Shown here: piece after piece, positions 13,921 to 20,394 of the stretch
Layout: each line of letters opens with the position of its first letter
Position numbering within the stretch: position 1 is the first letter of the stretch
DNA from: JBKPDV01 sp046728075
GTDB taxonomy: Bacteria; Acidobacteriota; Thermoanaerobaculia; UBA5066; Gp7-AA6
Length of the DNA: 20,394 nucleotides
Assembly (NCBI GenBank): GCA_046728075.1
Contig: JBKPDV010000201.1
Span: 1-20,394 of the forward strand
Direction of reading: 5' to 3'
The notes under the pieces: generated by a model
The model's input: the letters and a program-made list of their open reading frames with translations, nothing else
Databases searched by the model: none
What the model was told of the DNA's origin: nothing
Program-made: the position numbers and the translations under genes

Positions 13921-16341
13921 CTATCGGAAGTACCCGTTCACGTCGATGATCAAGTGAACGGAGCCGCTGGCCTGATCGACGTGGGCGACGATGTCGCCGG
14001 AGGGACCGAGCGGGGTAATGGCGTTGTTTGCGCGGGTCTGGCCGGGTCGCCAGTTCATCGTCGAGACAAGCGGAAGCGGGCCGCCGCCCGGCACGGTCCT
14101 CAGATCACCCAGTGCGGTCGGTTGCGTGACGGTGAAGTTGAACGCGACTGCCACGGCGCCCGATGGTATGCCGCATTGCCCCGCGACGACGAAGGTCCGG
14201 TCGGCGTTGGCCACCAGCGCGGGACCGCCGTAGGGGCCGGACGGGCCGCGCGTGTCGGCGACGCGGCAGGGATTGAGCGTGTAGAAGCTCACGCCCGGCG
14301 TCGGAGTCAGCGTTGCAGTCGCCGTAAGGGTTGGCGTCAGAGTCGGGGTCGGGGTGAAAGTCGGCGTGACGGTCGGAGTCGACGTGAACGTCGCCGTGAT
14401 CGTCGGCGTGAACGTCGGCGTCACGGTCGGAGTCTGCGTGAAGGTCGGCGTGATCGTCGGCGTGAAGGTTCGAGTGAGTGTCGGAGTAATCGTTGGCGTC
14501 GGAGTGAATGTGGAAGTGATGAGGGGCGTCACAGTCGGCGTCGGCGTGAGTGTTGGCGTGAAGGTCGGCGTCGGTGTCACCGCTCCGCAAGTCAGGGGAT
14601 CCACCTTGGCCCACCACGTTCCCCACTTGCTGTCGCTGCCGCCAACCGTTGGCGACGCTGACAGCTTGGCGTATTCGTCGATGGTCCAGAAACTGCAATC
14701 TCCTGTCGGATCGACCATCGTGTGGCTGTAGTCTCCCCAACGGTTCCGGCCGCTGCCGAAATCCTTGCTGTAGCAATCCTGGCCGGCCTTGAAAATGAAG
14801 GGGTCGCGCATCGTGCCTGCCGCGTCAGTATGGTCGCGGTAGGTATAACCGGCGGCCGCAAACTGAGCCGACGAGAACTGCCCGAAGCCGAACAGCACGT
14901 CGTCGCTCGAGTTCACGGCTATCGAAGCGTAGGCATACCAGAGGCCTCCGTTGGTGGCCGTGGCCGACGGGTCCTCGACCCGGCCCCCCTGCAGGACATT
15001 CCCCGCCGTGTCGAGCTGCGTCCATTGAGCGGCGGTGTGTGTGAGCGCGCCGCCGGCTGGAAGTCCAATCGTTTGCGGATACCAGATGCTGCTATTGCGA
15101 AAGACGACGTTGGTCCGGACCTGTGCATCGCCAACGTCCATCTTCGACAGCGCCGCCGACGCCGTGGCGCAGGTTCCCAGGCTTCCTGTCTTGGATTGCG
15201 GCAGGATGTTGCCGCCCGGCTGTGTCCATCCCCCTCCCGGCCGGGTCTTCGTCGCCCCGGTAGTGAATACGGGAGCGGCTGGCGTGCCCGTGATCGTACT
15301 CAGAGCGTACGTCGCGCTCGCGCTACTGATGTGAGCAACCAGATACTCGGTGCCCTCGGACGCCGAGTAGGTCGTCGCCGGATGCGTACAGAAGTTGGTG
15401 CCGGTGAAGTACATGCTGCTCAACGTGCCGGTGCGGAGTGTCGGATAGTCGATAACCAGTGAGCGTCCCTCGACGAAAGCGCCGGCCATAGTGAACATGT
15501 TGATCCCGACGACCACCCAGTTCTTGTTGAAGCCGAGCATGGGGAAGTCGGTGAAATTGTTTGCCGCAGGGTCTCCGGCAACGCGAGCGGAGACCTTGAA
15601 AAGGGAATAGGTGCCCCCCGGATCGCTGGTCGTGGACACACCGACCAGAATAGACGTCGTCGCGGACTGGGCATCGGACACCGCCGCCACGATCCAGCGG
15701 TCGTTGTAGGGGTCGTATTGCACGCGCGGATCGAATGGATTGGTGGCCCCGACCGGGGCCCAGAAGTTAGGCATGGACACGTCGGAGCCGATTTGCGCCC
15801 CTGTCGTCTTGTTCAGGATGCGGTAGTTGTTGTTGAGCGTCACCATCACTTTGTTGACCGCGTCGGAGCCGACGGCACCCATGGTGTCAGGAGGAATGGT
15901 GAAAAAAGCGGTGCCGGGAGGCGCCTGTGCGATGTCATCCAACCCGGCGAAGTTGTTGGAGGGGCTCGGTGATGCAACGTTTGGTTGGCGAATGTCCACA
16001 GGAACATTCGGCGCCGGCTCGCCTTTGATGCCGTCGTTGACGCTGTCTTCGAACTCACCGGGTTCTGGGACAGCCAAGGGCACGGCCGCGCGGACCAAGG
16101 GCGTCGATCGTTGACGCCTCGCCAGCTGCTGGAAGTCGACCACGGCCGAACGCGAGGCCTGCACGGGCACGCCCTTGATCTGAACGCCGGCCGCCGCTTT
16201 GTTGACCCGCGGTTTTTTCACTTCCGCGCCGAGGAGGGGGTAGATGAAAATGAGACCGGCAGCCACGAGGACGATCCAAAACCCGATTCGCCGCGCCCTC
16301 TTCAGGAGCGCTTTTCGGCGAAGGTGCTTGGCTTTTTTCAA
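13921..16341 (-). CDS. Membrane-tethered or secreted propeller-like protein with Thr-Pro linker and shared C-terminal module
   Basis: 806 residues from TTG 16341, chosen because a perfect AGGAGG (16352-16347) lies 5 nt upstream. A longer frame reaches TTG 16401 but has no such site and would overlap the preceding gene. The N-terminus is basic (LKKAKHLRRKALLKRARR) followed by one hydrophobic helix (IGFWIVLVAAGLIFIYPLLG), an uncleaved or late-cleaved export signal. The large middle region has motifs common in secreted propeller-like proteins: PPDTMGAVGSDAVNKV, DPRVQYDPYNDRWIVAAVSD, and near the end RNRWGDYSHTMVDPTGDCSF with WTIDEYAK. A Thr-Pro linker of about 95 residues follows, then the shared module (FYTLNPCRVADTR to DVNGYFR). 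Enzymatic function is not apparent. It is followed at 21 nt by the radical SAM gene and preceded at 25 nt by the small exported protein gene, so all three are probably co-transcribed. Confidence 0.88.
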   Translation of the reverse strand: MKKAKHLRRKALLKRARRIGFWIVLVAAGLIFIYPLLGAEVKKPRVNKAAAGVQIKGVPVQASRSAVVDFQQLARRQRSTPLVRAAVPLAVPEPGEFEDSVNDGIKGEPAPNVPVDIRQPNVASPSPSNNFAGLDDIAQAPPGTAFFTIPPDTMGAVGSDAVNKVMVTLNNNYRILNKTTGAQIGSDVSMPNFWAPVGATNPFDPRVQYDPYNDRWIVAAVSDAQSATTSILVGVSTTSDPGGTYSLFKVSARVAGDPAANNFTDFPMLGFNKNWVVVGINMFTMAGAFVEGRSLVIDYPTLRTGTLSSMYFTGTNFCTHPATTYSASEGTEYLVAHISSASATYALSTITGTPAAPVFTTGATKTRPGGGWTQPGGNILPQSKTGSLGTCATASAALSKMDVGDAQVRTNVVFRNSSIWYPQTIGLPAGGALTHTAAQWTQLDTAGNVLQGGRVEDPSATATNGGLWYAYASIAVNSSDDVLFGFGQFSSAQFAAAGYTYRDHTDAAGTMRDPFIFKAGQDCYSKDFGSGRNRWGDYSHTMVDPTGDCSFWTIDEYAKLSASPTVGGSDSKWGTWWAKVDPLTCGAVTPTPTFTPTLTPTPTVTPLITSTFTPTPTITPTLTRTFTPTITPTFTQTPTVTPTFTPTITATFTSTPTVTPTFTPTPTLTPTLTATATLTPTPGVSFYTLNPCRVADTRGPSGPYGGPALVANADRTFVVAGQCGIPSGAVAVAFNFTVTQPTALGDLRTVPGGGPLPLVSTMNWRPGQTRANNAITPLGPSGDIVAHVDQASGSVHLIIDVNGYFR
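14123..14305 (-). repeat. Near-identical tract shared with 17169-17351
   Basis: This part of the C-terminal module gene segment matches 17169-17351 with about four differences in 183 bases by eye, including a run of 77 identical bases from 14123. The neighbouring part of the module (13926-14100) instead resembles the copy at 5141-5315 more closely. This is the pattern expected from gene conversion between paralogues. Confidence 0.8.
14305..14580 (-). repeat. Imperfect tandem repeat encoding Thr-Pro linker
   Basis: Degenerate units of the type CGGCGTGAACGTCGGCGT (plus strand) encode peptides such as TPTFTPTLTPTPTVTP and ITPTFTQTPTVTPTFT. Phe recurs among the Thr-Pro pairs, unlike the linker at 5511-5815. 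Confidence 0.8.
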
Positions 16342-16366
16342 GATCGCCTCCTGGGTCAATCTGCGG

Positions 16367-16798
16367 TTAAGCGCATCTGTGCAATTCCGGGCGCTCGCCA
16401 AAAGTGAGAGAGAACGTACCGACGGTCTCCTTCGTGTCGGTGAGCGTGACGACCAGAGTCATGATCTTTCCGTCAACACGACCCGTGTAGCGAGCCGTGT
16501 CGCGGTCGGGGGTCTCACCGGACCTGACCGGGCCCCCGCGTTCCCGAGTGTGCGTTCCCCGGACGTCGAAGTGGCCCTTGCCGTCCAGTTCCAGTCCCTG
16601 ATCGATCGTGCCGTGCGCGCACTCGTACGTGAGAGCCGCGCCGGCAGCGGTGATCTCCATCAGCACGTGCGCTCCGCCCCAGACTCCCTCAGGGACCTCT
16701 CTCGCCGTTTGCGTGAGCGCGGTTGCCATCGCGGGAGCCGGATTCATGAACGCGGCAGTCGCGATGGGCGCTCCGAGAAGGAACGTAACAGCGAACAT
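16367..16798 (-). CDS. Small exported protein of unknown function, probably beta-barrel
   Basis: 143 residues from ATG 16798 (MFAVTFLLGAPIATA, a signal peptide). The frame extends to TTG 16864, but that adds a non-signal-like MPKPGLGLLPDGLSS stretch with a poorly placed ribosome site. The mature protein has alternating strands and many polar turns: EVPEGVWGGAHVLMEITAAG, LTYECAHGTIDQGLELDGKG, HFDVRGTHTRERGGPVRSGE, YTGRVDGKIMTLVVTLTDTK, TFSLTFGERPELHRC. The two Cys (in YECAHG and LHRCA) could form a disulfide closing a barrel. It looks like a conserved exported lipocalin-like hypothetical protein; the fold is my inference and no ligand can be named. It lies between two secreted paralogues and 25 nt before the start of the next. 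Confidence 0.75.
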   Translation of the reverse strand: MFAVTFLLGAPIATAAFMNPAPAMATALTQTAREVPEGVWGGAHVLMEITAAGAALTYECAHGTIDQGLELDGKGHFDVRGTHTRERGGPVRSGETPDRDTARYTGRVDGKIMTLVVTLTDTKETVGTFSLTFGERPELHRCA

Positions 16799-16966
16799 CG
16801 TTTTCAGAAAGCTTGAGACGGATGATAACCCATCCGGTAGAAGTCCCAGCCCCGGCTTTGGCAAGGCCCCTTCGGGTCGAGTCGCAAGCCGTTCTGCCGC
16901 GCCAGGAGGCGCGCCTCGACAGATAGCTTTCCAGCTCAGCCGATCTCTTGGCGCTGGGCCCCGGCG

Positions 16967-19900
16967 CTACTGGAAATAGCCGTTGACGTCGATGATGAAG
17001 TGGACTGCGCCCGAGCCCTGGTCGACGTGAGCGACGATGTCGCCGGCGGGACCGAGCGGGATGATCGCGTTGTTGGCGCGGGTCTGGCCGGGGCGCCAGT
17101 TCATGACCGAGACGAGGGGAAGTCCCACGCCCGCCGGGACGATCCGCAGATCCCCCAGGGCGGTCGGCTGCGTGACGGTGAAGTTGAACGCGACTGCCAC
17201 GGCGCCCGATGGTATGCCGCATTGCCCCGCGACGACGAAGGTCCGATCGGCGTTGGCCGCCAGCGCGGGACCGCCGTAGGGGCCGGACGGGCCGCGCGTG
17301 TCGGCGACGCGGCAGGGAGTGAGCGTGTAGAAGCTCACGCCCGGTGTCGCCCCGCAGGTCGTGCCCAGAATGGCCTCCCACATTCCGCGGCCGTGCGTCG
17401 CGGCGCGAAGGATCCTGCTCGTCGGCTGCAACGCGAGATCGAAGACAGCGCTTCTCGGAAGACCGGTGCCAAACGGCGCCCAGCTCGTTCCTCCGTCCGT
17501 CGTCTCGTAGACGCCGATGTCGGTGCCCGCCCAGAGGTGGTTCGGGTGAGCCGCGCATGGGTCGATGACGAGAGCGTTCACGGGGATGTTCGGGATTCCG
17601 TTGCTGACCGAGGTCCAGGTCGGCGGCGCCGCGTTCAAGTTCGTGGTCTTCCAGACCTGCCCCGCCGTGGACGGGCTCGTGTAATACGCGAGGGAGAGGT
17701 ACGCGGTATTCGGGTTATTGGGATCGATCACGATGCGGGAGACGTACCTGTTCGCCGCGCTGCCATTGGCATTGGTCGGGAACGGGAACGATAGGTTGAC
17801 CAACGGATTCGCCCCAGTCGTCGTGCCGAAGACATTACCGTTTCGCAAGCCGACGACCCGGACATTGTCGTTCACAGGCGAGATTCCGATCGCACTGACC
17901 GCTACCCCCGCCACGAGCACCCCGCTCACATCGGTCATCGTGTCGCCCCGGTCCGTTGAGCGATAGAGCCTGTTCGTACCGAAGTAGACGGTGTTCGGGG
18001 TGCCCGGGCCGAGGGCCATCGGTGCGTAGAACTGAACGGTGTCGGCGACGTTGATGCCGTTCGCCACAGTAAATGCCGTCCCGTCGCAGGCCGGCGTCGG
18101 GTCATTGCCAAATCCGCCGCCTCGAAACTCCCAGGAGTCCTTGACGCCAAGGCATGCCCCATTCTCCGTCCTGTCGAACCCGATGAAGTTGTTCGTCTGG
18201 TTGAAGAACGTGTGGTACATCGCTTGGATATTCGCGCCCGTATCGGTCGCGCTCTGGTCGATCAGCGCGAAGCCGCCATCGCCGCTCTCGGCGGAAGCCC
18301 AGGTGCCGCTCGTCGGCGTCTGAGCCTCCGTGCCGTTGTCTTGTGTGCCGCCGATCGTCAGGACTCCGTCCGTGGGGTGAACCGCCACGCTCTGGAACTG
18401 AATCGTGTTGAGCGGCGCGGTGTTCGCGTCGATCCAGGCCGTTCCGGCGGCCGCGTCCGGACGCTTCCAGACGCCGCCGTCGTTCACGAACCACACCGTG
18501 GTGGGAACCGTCAGAGTGTCCATCGCGAAGCCGTGCGAGTCGGCGTGCAAGCCCGTGTCGTCGCGAGTGAACGTCGTCCCGCCGTCGGAAGAACGCTTCA
18601 GGACATCCGAACAGCTGCCCCGGCCGTTGCCGCCGAGGTACACGATCGACGCGTTGTTCGGATCGACAGCGATCGGGTTGTCATAGGAGCACTGTCCGCC
18701 GCAGTAGCCTTCGGCGGCCGTGAGCGGAACGCTCCACGTGACGCCGCCGTCCGCCGACTTCCGCACTCTGCCGGCCTGCGACCCGCAGCCGGCACCCACC
18801 GATGGCTCGTTCGAGGCGACGTACGCGGTGACGGTCGAGCCGACCTTGTTGATCGCGAGCCTCATGACAAGACCGTTGAAACCGGGGGCAAGCGTCTGCG
18901 TGAACGTCGGTGTCGCGGCGTTGGCGTTCGTCGAGCGGTAGATGGCGCCGCCGGTGACGGCCCCGGATGTGGAAACCAGGAGGTTGTCCGGGTTGCCCGG
19001 CTCCAAGACCATGTCAAAGATCGACGTGTTGCCCGTGGCCGGGCCGCTGTCGAGGCTGCCGTCGGTGTTGACAATGAGCTTGGAGAACGTCACCGAGCCC
19101 GCGGCCAGCGTGGCGTTCGTCGACCGATAGACCCCGCGGAGGCCGAGCGGCGGGACGAGGTTCGAGAGCGCATTCCCGCTGATCCCCGCGACGCCCGCCG
19201 CCGTGGATACGAAGATCGTCGCCGGGTCTGTCGGGTGCACGAGGATCTTCGAGATCGCGCGCCCCGTGAAGCAGTTGGTCGTGATGGCCCCGCCGCCGGA
19301 GCCGGTCGTGATCAACGGATTGATCGGGCCCACGAGGACGGGCGCGGTGTTCACGCTGTCGATGCGGTAGACGCCGACTCCGAAAAAACAGTCCGCCGAG
19401 TTGTTCGACTCGCCAGTTCCCACGTAGAGCTTGGTCGGATCCGAGGGCGCAAGCGCGAGCGCGCCGATCGAAAGCGAGTCGGCCGTGTCGAAGATCGGGG
19501 TCCAGCTGGAGCCGCCGTTGGTCGAGCGCCAGACGCCGCCCTGCGCGGTTCCGAGGTACACGTTGTTCGAGTTCGTCGGGTCGACAACGATGGCGGTGGC
19601 GCGGCCGCTCACTGGAGCCGTGGCCCCGGACTGCTGCGTCTGGCCGTTGGGCAGCGGCGAGGGCCCGAGGGCCGTCCACGAGACCACGGACGGTGAGTTC
19701 GGGCGGAAAGCGAGCTGGGTTTGCATCTGTTGGATTGCCTGGACTCGCCGGGACGGATCGAGGGGAAATCCAGGTTCGAGCCCGCGGAGCCGCCCGATGT
19801 GCTCGGCGCGCAGGCGCAGATACGTTTCCTTGTCGATCGTTCCGCGCAGTCGCGGAGGTAGATCGGCGTCCGCCTCTTCGTTGTTGTCCGCACCGGCGAC

Positions 19901-20011
19901 GAAAAGCGCCGCTGGAACGGAAGGGATCGTGCGATCGGCGTACAGCCCGCCCGCCGAAAGCACAATGCCGACAAGCATCCACGGGCGAAAACGTGATGCG
20001 AGTTTTTTCAT
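16967..20011 (-). CDS. Large secreted Asp-box (BNR/VPS10-like) propeller protein with shared C-terminal module
   Basis: 1014 residues from ATG 20011; MKKLASRFRPWMLVGIVLSA is a signal peptide. After a charged pro-region (LRLRAEHIGRLRGLEPGF) the propeller begins with VVSWTALGPSPLPNG and GRATAIVVDPTNSNNVYLGT. At least five Asp-boxes are visible: STNGGSSWTPI, SADGGVTWSVP, SSDGGTTFTRD, STDRGDTMTDV and TTDGGTSWAPF. This repeat is found in sialidases, sortilin-like proteins and glycan-binding propellers. No sialidase FRIP motif or catalytic Arg triad was recognised, so an enzyme call is not justified. The final 120 residues (FYTLTPCRVADTR to DVNGYFQ) are the shared module, joined without a Thr-Pro linker. 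Cys pairs in SADCFFGVGVY and EGYCGGQCSYDNP suggest export and disulfides. Likely extracellular binding protein. Confidence 0.9.
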   Translation of the reverse strand: MKKLASRFRPWMLVGIVLSAGGLYADRTIPSVPAALFVAGADNNEEADADLPPRLRGTIDKETYLRLRAEHIGRLRGLEPGFPLDPSRRVQAIQQMQTQLAFRPNSPSVVSWTALGPSPLPNGQTQQSGATAPVSGRATAIVVDPTNSNNVYLGTAQGGVWRSTNGGSSWTPIFDTADSLSIGALALAPSDPTKLYVGTGESNNSADCFFGVGVYRIDSVNTAPVLVGPINPLITTGSGGGAITTNCFTGRAISKILVHPTDPATIFVSTAAGVAGISGNALSNLVPPLGLRGVYRSTNATLAAGSVTFSKLIVNTDGSLDSGPATGNTSIFDMVLEPGNPDNLLVSTSGAVTGGAIYRSTNANAATPTFTQTLAPGFNGLVMRLAINKVGSTVTAYVASNEPSVGAGCGSQAGRVRKSADGGVTWSVPLTAAEGYCGGQCSYDNPIAVDPNNASIVYLGGNGRGSCSDVLKRSSDGGTTFTRDDTGLHADSHGFAMDTLTVPTTVWFVNDGGVWKRPDAAAGTAWIDANTAPLNTIQFQSVAVHPTDGVLTIGGTQDNGTEAQTPTSGTWASAESGDGGFALIDQSATDTGANIQAMYHTFFNQTNNFIGFDRTENGACLGVKDSWEFRGGGFGNDPTPACDGTAFTVANGINVADTVQFYAPMALGPGTPNTVYFGTNRLYRSTDRGDTMTDVSGVLVAGVAVSAIGISPVNDNVRVVGLRNGNVFGTTTGANPLVNLSFPFPTNANGSAANRYVSRIVIDPNNPNTAYLSLAYYTSPSTAGQVWKTTNLNAAPPTWTSVSNGIPNIPVNALVIDPCAAHPNHLWAGTDIGVYETTDGGTSWAPFGTGLPRSAVFDLALQPTSRILRAATHGRGMWEAILGTTCGATPGVSFYTLTPCRVADTRGPSGPYGGPALAANADRTFVVAGQCGIPSGAVAVAFNFTVTQPTALGDLRIVPAGVGLPLVSVMNWRPGQTRANNAIIPLGPAGDIVAHVDQGSGAVHFIIDVNGYFQ
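17169..17351 (-). repeat. Near-identical tract shared with 14123-14305
   Basis: Partner of the tract at 14123-14305; about four mismatches by eye. It covers the N-terminal half of the shared module, from just before PCRVADTR to the GQCGIP and FNFTVTQ region. The remaining part of this module copy (16970-17168) is clearly more diverged from the copy at 13921. Confidence 0.8.
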
Positions 20012-20033
20012 TGGAGTGCGGAGCTTGCGTACA

Positions 20034-20063
20034 AGACTAGTCCCCGCCGCAATTGCTGGTCAA
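20034..20063 (-). promoter_or_regulatory. Possible promoter of the Asp-box propeller gene
   Basis: TTGACC (20063-20058; five of six matches to -35), an 18-nt spacer and TAGTCT (20039-20034; three of six). Transcription would start near 20027, leaving a short leader before ATG 20011. No convincing ribosome site is seen. The rest of the gap to 20208 holds only a bulged hairpin (about 20171-20200) after the upstream gene. Confidence 0.3.
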
Positions 20064-20208
20064 GCGCATTCGGCGGGCCTGCGATCGGGCACCGTAAACT
20101 ACTGACTCACAGCTCGCCGGACGAGGGCGTTCCCCCTTCTGCTAGGAGTCTTTTCCCGGCGACGGCCTAGGGCGACCGGCTTTGAAGACAACGGTCGGCC
20201 GCCCTGCG

Positions 20209-20394
20209 CTACTGGAAATAGCCGTTGACGTCGATGATGAGGTGGACGGTGCCCGAGGTCTGGTCGACGTGGACGGCGATGTCGCCGGCGGGGCCGAGCG
20301 TGACGATCGAGTTGTTGGCGCGGCTCTGGCCGGCGCGCCAGTTCATCGTCGACACGAGAGGCAGCGTCCCGCCTCCGGGGACGGTCCTCAGATC
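20209..20394 (-). CDS. C-terminal end of another secreted protein with the shared module
   Basis: The frame is open from the window edge to TAG 20211-20209, giving 61 residues. They are the second half of the shared module: DLRTVPGGGTLPLVSTMNWR, then AGQSRANNSIVTLGPAGDI, then HVDQTSGTVHLIIDVNGYFQ. The rest of the gene lies beyond 20394. Small differences (GQS for GQT, TLGPAG for PLGPSG) show it is a separate paralogue and not an assembly duplicate. The N-terminal cargo part cannot be known from this window. Confidence 0.93.
   Translation of the reverse strand, partial: DLRTVPGGGTLPLVSTMNWRAGQSRANNSIVTLGPAGDIAVHVDQTSGTVHLIIDVNGYFQ

Noticed and set aside
18212..19696. Long plus-strand open frame (494 codons) opposite the Asp-box propeller gene
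   Set aside because: It is an antisense shadow: highly Arg/Asp/Val-rich, no domain, no signal or ribosome site, while the minus strand encodes a clear propeller protein.
20171..20200. Bulged hairpin downstream of the partial gene at 20209
   Set aside because: GGCGACCGG and CGGTCGGCC can pair with one bulge, but no T-run follows on the minus strand, so terminator function is not supported.

Overview
This is a GC-rich bacterial window with long ORFs and few, short intergenic gaps. It combines housekeeping genes with a set of secreted paralogues. CSLREA-type beta-helix proteins, Asp-box propeller proteins, Thr-Pro linkers, a TIGR03960-type radical SAM protein, an IPTL-like C-terminus and a selenoprotein together suggest Acidobacteriota or a neighbouring phylum of environmental bacteria. 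That placement is inference; no phylogenetic marker here settles it.

Layout. 1-378 (+) is the 3' end of typA/bipA. 402-1547 (+) is a compact two-gene unit: an exported TlpA-like thioredoxin (WCASC) followed 29 nt later by an exported peroxiredoxin. The peroxiredoxin's catalytic cysteine codon is UGA, and a SECIS-like hairpin follows it, so it is very probably a selenocysteine peroxiredoxin. From 1618 to the right edge every supported gene is on the minus strand: a PlsC-like acyltransferase; a Spinster-type MFS transporter with repeat DNA inserted in its central loop and no ordinary start codon where its first helix begins; a cupredoxin with an IPTL-like sorting tail; a secreted Thr-Pro-linker protein; a CSLREA/beta-helix protein; a PTPS/QueD-family enzyme with the ExxHGH signature of PTPS-III; a second CSLREA protein broken by two frameshifts; a large B12/radical-SAM protein fused to DUF2344; a secreted or membrane-tethered propeller-like protein; a small exported protein; a 1014-residue Asp-box propeller protein; and the 3' end of another secreted protein cut by the window edge.

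The dominant feature is one C-terminal module of about 120 residues. It begins near the motif PCRVADTR, has a second conserved Cys in GQCGIP, and ends DVNGYF(R/Q) immediately before the stop. It occurs in six genes (ending at 5136, 6431, 8973, 13921, 16967 and 20209) whose N-terminal parts are unrelated or only partly related. It behaves like a shared C-terminal tag or anchoring domain for exported cargo. DNA comparison by eye shows nearly identical and mosaic stretches between copies, which suggests gene conversion.

The best candidates for a closer look are the selenocysteine peroxiredoxin with its thioredoxin partner, the shared C-terminal module and its apparent recombination, the PTPS-III-like enzyme, and repeat-like DNA inserted in frame at domain boundaries of conserved genes. 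No tRNA, rRNA, CRISPR array, transposase or phage gene was seen. No stretch longer than 300 bases lacks a gene.
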